A DNA stretch of 64,000 nt from Pelomonas sp966111775. Its GTDB lineage: Bacteria; Pseudomonadota; Gammaproteobacteria; Burkholderiales; Burkholderiaceae_C. Below are positions 59,171 to 64,000 of this stretch, one piece after another (within the stretch, counting starts at the first letter, position 1; the number at the start of each line of letters is the position of its first letter). The notes below the pieces were generated by a model, which saw nothing but the letters and a program-made list of their open reading frames with translations, made no database searches and had not been told where the DNA came from. Location: contig CBHWBD010000003.1 in NCBI GenBank assembly GCA_966111775.1, forward strand, positions 1-64,000. Reading direction: 5' to 3'. Made by a program: the position numbers and the translations under genes.

Positions 59171-61119
59171 CGCGGCGGGACCAGGAAGCTCAACGGCGCC
59201 CGACGCAGCCTGGCGCGGATGGCCGCATAGACCCGCCTGCGGTCCGCCAGGCGCACGCCGCGCGAACGCATGGCCACCTTGAAGGCGCAGAAGAAGCTGA
59301 CGCCGACGTTGAGCACGCCGATGCCGGCGATGCACAGCACGCAGGACCAGAAGGCCCAGGTCGCCATGACGCCGACGCCCAGAGCCCCCACAGCGGCCGC
59401 GAGCTGGCCGGTGGACAGGGTCACATGGCGCACCTCGATGCCAAGACCGAAGAAGCCGAACAGCGCCGGCACCAGGCCCAGCATCAGGCCCAGGCTGGTA
59501 TTGGCCGTGAGCCCGGAAATATTGGCTCGCCACCAGCGCGACCAGCGCTGGGCGCGCGCCGAGCCCAGCGTCGCGACGATGCGCGGGTTCCAGGCAATGG
59601 CGCTGTCCAGGCGGTGGAAGACGAACCAGTTCTCCACCCAGCCGGCGATGAGGCTGGACGCGAACAGCAGCGTGCCGGTGAAGGCGGCGAACAGCAGCGA
59701 GGGACCGAACAGGCTCAACGACTTCAGCACGTAGAGGGCATCCTTCTGGCCCACCAGCGGCGCGCCGAAGGCCAGCCAGCACAGGCCCTGCACGGCCAGC
59801 ACCAGCGGCGCGGCGAGCGCGAGGTTGCCGACCACCCCGGCCACCTGGGAGCGCACGAGATGCGTCACCTCGTCGACAAAGCCTTCCAGGCCCTCGTCGC
59901 GGTCGATGTGCTGCAGCTTGTCGGCCATGGCCGGTGCCGTCATGGCGGGCTGCTTGGTGGCCACCGTCCAGTGCAGCAGATGGATGAGGACGAAGCTGGC
60001 GGCGTAGTTCACGCCGGCCCAGAAGCCGCCCCAGAAGGCCGTGAAGCCGAGCAGGGCGATGAGGAACTTGAGCAGCGTCGTGCCGGCAATGACGGCGCCG
60101 CCGCCGGCCGCACGCTTCAGCATGTCGCGGTACTCGTCGCGGCTGCGGGTGATGTAGTGCTCGCCGGTCTCGGCGCTGCGTTCGGCCACCTTGCGTGCCA
60201 GCAGCGAATAGTGGCGGGCAAACAGCATGCGCAGGCTGCGCCGCTCATGCACGACACGCACGAGGCCGGCCACCAGCCGCATCAACTCGCGCTGCGGCTC
60301 GGCCGATACCAGGCAGGCCAGCAGGGCCTCGATGCGGTCCAGTCGCGCCGTCAGCTGCTCGACCGAGAACATCAGGTCCACCGACACGCCATGCGCTTCC
60401 AGATGCTCCGGCACGGTCAGCGTGGCGGCGCGGCAGCGGTCCAGCAGCGCGTGCAGGTACTGCATGGCCGGCGCCAGCACGTCCTCCTCGCGCTGCTGAA
60501 GGGCGCGCTCCACGGCTTCCCAAGCGGTGGGCAACTGGTGGAAGGGCCTGTCCTGCAGCAGCAGCTCGTCCATGCGCACGCGCAAGGGGCCGGACAGGCC
60601 GGCTGCATGCACGCTGCTGACCAGCACCGTGACGGCCGAGCGCATCTCCACCCGCCAGCCGCCATCGGGCGCGGCGGCGAACAGCAGGCCCAGCCGCGCC
60701 AGCAGCTCGTCGTCGATGGCGCTGATCCAGTCCTCGTCAGCTTCATCGCCGAACAGCAGTTCGAACAGCGCGGCCAGGTCGCGCGTGTCGGCGCTGGCGG
60801 GCAGCACGCGGCGGCGCCGGCGCGCCAGGAACTCGTGCCAAAGCGCCGCGCGCGGCGCGAAGCCCACCTCGGCGAACAGGCTAACCGCATCCACCTCGCT
60901 CCACACGCCGGCGATGACGCCCGCGAAGTTGTAGGCATGCTCGGGGTGGCGCTCCAGCACATTGAGCAGGTGCTTGAGCCTGACGAGGGGTCGGGGCGTG
61001 CCCTCCTCGCGCGGCGCATGCCGCAGCCATTCCAGCAGGCGTACCAGCCACAGGTTGCGCTCAGCAAGCGTGGCCTGCGGGTCGGCCGCGTTCAGCAGGG
61101 CGGTGAGATCCCAGATCAA
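59167..61119 (-). CDS. 'Site-specific recombinase' Gcr-family membrane protein (SpecificRecomb)
   Basis: 650 residues. The N-terminal half is soluble and helical. The C-terminal half (about 330-640) has many membrane helices (TTLLKFLIALLGFTAFWGGFWAG, VVGNLALAAPLVLAVQGLCWLAFG, LLFAAFTGTLLFASSLIAGW). The family is annotated as site-specific recombinase Gcr, but nothing resembles a DNA recombinase active site, so the name is doubtful. The start is TTG 61119, which overlaps the apaG stop as TTGA (61116-61119); no other start fits. It is co-transcribed with apaG. Confidence 0.88.
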   Translation of the reverse strand: MIWDLTALLNAADPQATLAERNLWLVRLLEWLRHAPREEGTPRPLVRLKHLLNVLERHPEHAYNFAGVIAGVWSEVDAVSLFAEVGFAPRAALWHEFLARRRRRVLPASADTRDLAALFELLFGDEADEDWISAIDDELLARLGLLFAAAPDGGWRVEMRSAVTVLVSSVHAAGLSGPLRVRMDELLLQDRPFHQLPTAWEAVERALQQREEDVLAPAMQYLHALLDRCRAATLTVPEHLEAHGVSVDLMFSVEQLTARLDRIEALLACLVSAEPQRELMRLVAGLVRVVHERRSLRMLFARHYSLLARKVAERSAETGEHYITRSRDEYRDMLKRAAGGGAVIAGTTLLKFLIALLGFTAFWGGFWAGVNYAASFVLIHLLHWTVATKQPAMTAPAMADKLQHIDRDEGLEGFVDEVTHLVRSQVAGVVGNLALAAPLVLAVQGLCWLAFGAPLVGQKDALYVLKSLSLFGPSLLFAAFTGTLLFASSLIAGWVENWFVFHRLDSAIAWNPRIVATLGSARAQRWSRWWRANISGLTANTSLGLMLGLVPALFGFFGLGIEVRHVTLSTGQLAAAVGALGVGVMATWAFWSCVLCIAGIGVLNVGVSFFCAFKVAMRSRGVRLADRRRVYAAIRARLRRAPLSFLVPPR

Positions 61120-61490
61120 TGCAAGGACGCGCTATCCGCCAGCAGGAACTCGGCGACGTCGGTGTGGAAGACCTCGCAGGCCTCGGTCACGCACAGGAAG
61201 CGGCCGCGCATCGTGCCTTGCGGCGTGCTGATCTGGGCCCAGGAGCTGTACTGGAAGGTCTGGCCGGGCGCCAGCACCGGCTGGTGGCCGACGACGGCCA
61301 GGCCGTCGACGACCTGAACCTGGCCGCGCGCATCGGTGATCTCCCAATGCCGACCGATCAGCTGCGCCAGCACGTCGCCGCTGTTCTCGATGGTGATGGT
61401 GTAGCTGAAGGCGTACAGGCCTTGCTCGAGATGGGTCTGCTCGGGCAGGGCCTGGACGGTGACGCTGCAACTGAAACGGGGGTTGGCCAT
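61116..61490 (-). CDS. apaG: ApaG protein
   Basis: 124 residues of the ApaG/F-box A immunoglobulin-like fold (EQGLYAFSYTITIENSGDVLAQLIGRHWEITDARGQVQVVDGLAVVGHQPVLAPGQTFQYSS and GTMRGRF). It is often annotated as a Co2+/Mg2+ efflux protein from old genetic data, though the biochemical role is unclear. Its stop overlaps the TTG start of the Gcr gene. The roughly 220 bases upstream form a divergent promoter region with the solute-binding protein gene; I see no clear boxes there. Confidence 0.94.
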   Translation of the reverse strand: MANPRFSCSVTVQALPEQTHLEQGLYAFSYTITIENSGDVLAQLIGRHWEITDARGQVQVVDGLAVVGHQPVLAPGQTFQYSSWAQISTPQGTMRGRFLCVTEACEVFHTDVAEFLLADSASLH

Positions 61491-61709
61491 CAGGTGATTG
61501 TCGGCGGAAGCGCTGGACAGGTCCTCGCGAGTGTGCGCGCCCGGATGCGGGATGCAGCGCCAGGCGCAACCACAGCCATGGCTCAGGCCATGGCGCGGAT
61601 TGCAACGCCGCGATGCGCCCGCAGGCGGGATGCGCGCGCCGCGAAGGACTTGTTCGGCGCTTCCCTGGGGCTATGCTCGCCGCATGTTCGTCGGGATGCG
61701 TGATCCTAA

Positions 61710-62456
61710 GTGCTGCGCTGGTTCTGCCTGCTGAGCGCGCTGCTGAGCCTGGCGGCGCCGGCCCAGGAGCTGACGCTGCGCACGGTGCAGCAGGCCAGCT
61801 CGACCGTCAAGTACGACCCGGACGGCAGCCCGCTCAAGCCCGGGCTCTGCCTGGAGATCCTGCGCGCCGTCGAACGCCAGGACCCGGGCCTGCATTTCAC
61901 CGGCCTGGACCAGCAGGTGCCGCTCAAGCGCGTCGAGCGCCTGCTGGCCGACGGCCTGGTCGACGCCTTCTTCTGCCTGCTGAAGTCGCCCGAGCGCGAG
62001 AAGCAGTGGCGCTACGTTCCCGTGCCGCTGTACACCATCCGCCATGTCGTCGTGCAGCGCGCCGACGACCCGCGCAACCCCGATTCCCTGGCCGACCTGG
62101 CCGCCCTGAGCCGCCACAAGCCGGTGCTGGTCATGCGGGGCACGGCGGTGGCGCGTCGGCTGATCGCGGCCCATGTGACGGTGGCCGAGGTCGGCTCCGA
62201 GCGCGAGGCCCTGCAGATGCTGGCCCTGGGCCGGGCCGATGCCATCTATGGCCAGGACATCAACCTGCAGCACCATGTGCTTGAAAGCAAGTTCGGCGAC
62301 AAGCTGAAGATAGGACGCACCGCCTTCCTGGAGGAGCCGCAGTTCCTCGCGCTGCGGGCCGACCTGCCCGCTGCCTACGAGGAGCGTCTGACACAGGCAC
62401 TGCGCAAGCTGGAGAAGGACGGCACGCTGCGCCAGTTGGCCGAAAAGTACCGTTAG
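61710..62456 (+). CDS. Orphan periplasmic solute-binding protein (SBP_bac_3 type), GTG start
   Basis: 248 residues. A signal peptide (LRWFCLLSALLSLAAPAQ) precedes a two-lobed binding domain (GLCLEILRAVERQDPGLHFTGLD, DAFFCLLKSPEREKQWRY, VPLYTIRHVVVQRADDP, REALQMLALGRADAIYG). It is a paralogue in style of the protein at 38602-39366. No transporter genes adjoin it, so it may be a sensor or act with a distant ABC system. The start is GTG 61710, directly before the hydrophobic stretch. A hairpin repeat begins at its stop codon. Confidence 0.86.
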   Translation: MLRWFCLLSALLSLAAPAQELTLRTVQQASSTVKYDPDGSPLKPGLCLEILRAVERQDPGLHFTGLDQQVPLKRVERLLADGLVDAFFCLLKSPEREKQWRYVPVPLYTIRHVVVQRADDPRNPDSLADLAALSRHKPVLVMRGTAVARRLIAAHVTVAEVGSEREALQMLALGRADAIYGQDINLQHHVLESKFGDKLKIGRTAFLEEPQFLALRADLPAAYEERLTQALRKLEKDGTLRQLAEKYR

Positions 62457-62590
62457 CCCCTCGCCCAGCCTTGCACGGCTGCACGCCGGCAAGTCTGGTC
62501 GGTCCCCCGAGGGGACGGCGATGCTTGCGGCATCGAGCCGCAAGCACATCGCCCAAGCGGGCCGGCTCGGGAGCGGCCCAGCGCTCGGCC
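62456..62590 (+). repeat. Dispersed hairpin repeat, copy B (after solute-binding protein gene)
   Basis: About 135 bases starting at the stop codon. It has the same order of hairpins as copy A: CTTGC...GCAAG, TCCCC-CGA-GGGGA (62503-62515), GCGATG-CTTGCGGC...GCCGCAAG-CA-CATCGC (62518-62552) and GGGCCG...CGGCCC. Compared with copy A the third stem shows compensatory AA/TT to TT/AA exchanges. Confidence 0.85.
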
Positions 62591-62659
62591 CGAAAGATCA
62601 GCTGACACGCCGTGGCCTAGCTGAATGGACACTCAGCACATTGCAAGGAACGCTTCCCC

Positions 62660-63280
62660 ATGCCGCCCCGTCCGCTTTACCTGCCCCCCGACGGCCGCCC
62701 CCGCTGCGCCTGGTGCGCCGCCGCGCCCGGCGACGAGTTCTATCTGAAGTACCACGACGAGGAATGGGGCCGACCCGTGGCCGACGACTTTCGCCTGTTC
62801 GAGAAGCTCTGCCTCGAGGGTTTCCAGAGCGGCCTGTCATGGCGCACCATCCTGAACAAGCGCGAGGCCTTCCGTGCGGCCTTCGCAGGCTTCGACTACA
62901 ACAAGGTGGCCACGTTCGGCGAGAAGGACGTGAACCGCCTGCTGGCCGACGCCGGCATCGTGCGCCACCGCGGCAAGATCGAGGCGGCCATCCACAACGC
63001 CGGCCGCTGCGTGGAGCTGGTGGCCGCGGAAGGCTCGCTGGCCACCTATCTCTGGCGCTTCGAGCCACCCAAGAACTCGGTGGCCCACAACCTGGCCACG
63101 TCAGAGCCTTCTGAAGCCCTGTCCAAGGATCTGAAGAAGCGCGGCTGGAAGTTCGTCGGCCCGACCACCATGCATGCGCTGATGCAGGCCATGGGCCTGA
63201 TCAACGACCACCAGCCCGGTTGCCACCACTGGAAGGAAGCGCAGCAGGCGCGAGACAGCTTCAAGAGACCGGGAACCTAG
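62660..63280 (+). CDS. tag: DNA-3-methyladenine glycosylase I
   Basis: 206 residues of the Tag family, which removes N3-methyladenine from alkylated DNA. Zinc-site cysteines (RCAWCAA), YHDEEWGRPV, FEKLCLEGFQSGLSWRTILNKREAFR, the DNA-contact segment and late His (DHQPGCHHW) zinc ligands are present; length is normal. It is followed by rpe after 11 bases, so the two are probably co-transcribed. Confidence 0.95.
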   Translation: MPPRPLYLPPDGRPRCAWCAAAPGDEFYLKYHDEEWGRPVADDFRLFEKLCLEGFQSGLSWRTILNKREAFRAAFAGFDYNKVATFGEKDVNRLLADAGIVRHRGKIEAAIHNAGRCVELVAAEGSLATYLWRFEPPKNSVAHNLATSEPSEALSKDLKKRGWKFVGPTTMHALMQAMGLINDHQPGCHHWKEAQQARDSFKRPGT

Positions 63281-63291
63281 AATCCCGGCCC

Positions 63292-63978
63292 ATGGCCGCC
63301 CCTCAATACCGCATCGCCCCCAGCATCCTGTCCGCCGACTTCGCCCGCCTGGGCGAGGAAGTGAAGAACGTGCTGGCCGCCGGCGCCGACTGGATCCACT
63401 TCGACGTGATGGACAACCATTACGTGCCCAACCTGACCTTCGGCCCCATGATCTGCGAGGCCCTGCGCAAGCACGCGGTCAAGCCCGACGGCACGCCGGC
63501 CATCCTCGACGTGCACCTGATGGTGCAGCCGGTCGACAGCCTGGCGCTGGCCTTCTGCCGCGCCGGTGCCGACATGGTGACCTTCCACCCCGATGCCAGC
63601 ACCCATGTGGACCGCACGCTGCAACTCATCAAGGGCGAAGGCAAGCAGGCCGGCCTGGTCTTCAACCCCGCCACGCCGCTGGACGTGCTGGAGTGGGTCA
63701 TCGACAAGGTCGACCTCATCATGCTGATGAGCGTGAACCCGGGCTTCGGCGGCCAGAGCTTCATCCCGTCGGCGCTGCAGAAACTGAAGAAGGTGCGCGA
63801 GATCATCGACGCCAGCGGTCGCGACATCCGCCTGGAGATCGACGGCGGCGTCAAGGTCGACAACATCCGCGAGATCGCTGCGGCAGGCGCCGACACTTTC
63901 GTCGCCGGCTCGGCCATCTTCGGCAAGCCGGACTACAAATCGGTCATCGACGCCATGCGTCAACAACTCACCGCCTGA
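63292..63978 (+). CDS. rpe: Ribulose-phosphate 3-epimerase
   Basis: 228 residues. The TIM-barrel enzyme interconverts ribulose-5-phosphate and xylulose-5-phosphate in the pentose phosphate pathway and Calvin cycle. Motifs IAPSILSADFARLGEE, HFDVMDNHYVPNLTFGP, DVHLMVQP (metal-binding His/Asp), MSVNPGFGGQSFIP and EIDGGV are all present. ATG 63292 follows the tag stop by 11 bases; the frame remains open upstream inside tag. In Burkholderiales rpe is usually followed by gph (phosphoglycolate phosphatase). Confidence 0.97.
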   Translation: MAAPQYRIAPSILSADFARLGEEVKNVLAAGADWIHFDVMDNHYVPNLTFGPMICEALRKHAVKPDGTPAILDVHLMVQPVDSLALAFCRAGADMVTFHPDASTHVDRTLQLIKGEGKQAGLVFNPATPLDVLEWVIDKVDLIMLMSVNPGFGGQSFIPSALQKLKKVREIIDASGRDIRLEIDGGVKVDNIREIAAAGADTFVAGSAIFGKPDYKSVIDAMRQQLTA

Positions 63979-63983
63979 ACGCC

Positions 63984-64000
63984 ATGGCCGCCGTCCTCCT
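63984..64000 (+). CDS. Start of next gene (partial; gph expected)
   Basis: An ATG six bases after the rpe stop opens MAAVL at the window edge. Only five full codons are visible. By synteny (rpe-gph-trpE in many betaproteobacteria) a phosphoglycolate phosphatase gene is expected, but this is not provable from 17 bases. Confidence 0.35.

Noticed and set aside
59167..61119. Site-specific recombinase as evidence of a mobile element
   Set aside because: The family name is historical; the protein is a multi-helix membrane protein without recombinase residues, and the locus is the usual apaG/mltA neighbourhood.
59122..61317. A 731-codon open frame on the + strand
   Set aside because: Opposite the Gcr and apaG genes, whose products are recognisable; composition is His/Gln/Gly/Ala-rich noise.
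1..64000. CRISPR arrays, tRNA/rRNA genes, insertion sequences, prophage
   Set aside because: No regularly spaced direct repeats, cloverleaf-type sequence, transposase, integrase or phage structural gene was found by reading both strands.

Overview
The window is a gene-dense, high-GC (roughly two-thirds G+C by eye) chromosomal segment of a betaproteobacterium. Gene content and order point to Burkholderiales of the Roseateles/Mitsuaria/Rubrivivax type: a DUF3567 protein, the 'Gcr' membrane protein next to apaG and mltA, a one-chain indolepyruvate ferredoxin oxidoreductase divergent from an Lrp regulator, and tag followed by rpe. This placement is inferred from gene families, not from rRNA. I see no tRNA, rRNA, CRISPR array, insertion sequence or prophage. 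No gene-free gap exceeds about 220 bases.

Layout. 1-6.3 kb: end of rtcB with a strong terminator, a heme-sensor/HAMP protein beside a Ser/Thr kinase, and two translationally coupled diguanylate cyclases. 6.4-10.7 kb: secreted protein, rRNA-type methyltransferase, glutaminase, AraC regulator coupled to an SDR. 10.8-15 kb: four-gene run (membrane protein, DTW-domain tRNA modification enzyme, DsbD, thioredoxin-like protein) and a 57-residue basic protein. 15.1-19.7 kb: M17 aminopeptidase, ProQ-type RNA chaperone, GFA protein, DUF4197 protein, GAF-GGDEF protein. 19.9-26.3 kb: histone-deacetylase-like enzyme beside a Pat-type lysine acetyltransferase, nucleoside hydrolase coupled to a shortened FAH-family protein, DUF3108 protein. 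26.4-32.8 kb: DUF3567, double AAA+ ATPase, XRE-cupin/GNAT/zinc-ribbon operon with twin operators, questin-oxidase-like gene divergent from soxR across a SoxR box, and fpr. 33-41 kb: LytS/LytTR-type two-component system, cytochrome b561 with two YceI proteins, solute-binding protein with an EamA transporter, DUF2167 with an M50 protease. 41-56 kb: lipoprotein, indolepyruvate oxidoreductase and Lrp regulator, GNAT-aminotransferase fusion, GGDEF protein, EamA exporter, PEP-mutase-like enzyme, methylglyoxal synthase, GGDEF-EAL protein, 54-residue basic protein, FAD oxidoreductase. 55.9-64 kb: low-GC parvulin, GST, DUF427, mltA, 35-residue membrane ORF, Gcr, apaG, solute-binding protein, tag, rpe.

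Themes. Five GGDEF proteins (one with an EAL domain) make c-di-GMP signalling prominent. Protein acetylation and deacetylation enzymes are paired. SoxR, its box, fpr and a quinone-type oxygenase form a plausible redox-stress module. Many gene pairs share 4-base ATGA overlaps, so translational coupling is common.

The most unusual signal is a dispersed intergenic element of about 80-135 bases with three copies (24.44, 32.84 and 62.46 kb). It folds into several hairpins, one of which shows compensatory base changes between two copies. A short copy lies inside the 5' end of the nucleoside hydrolase gene and is apparently translated.
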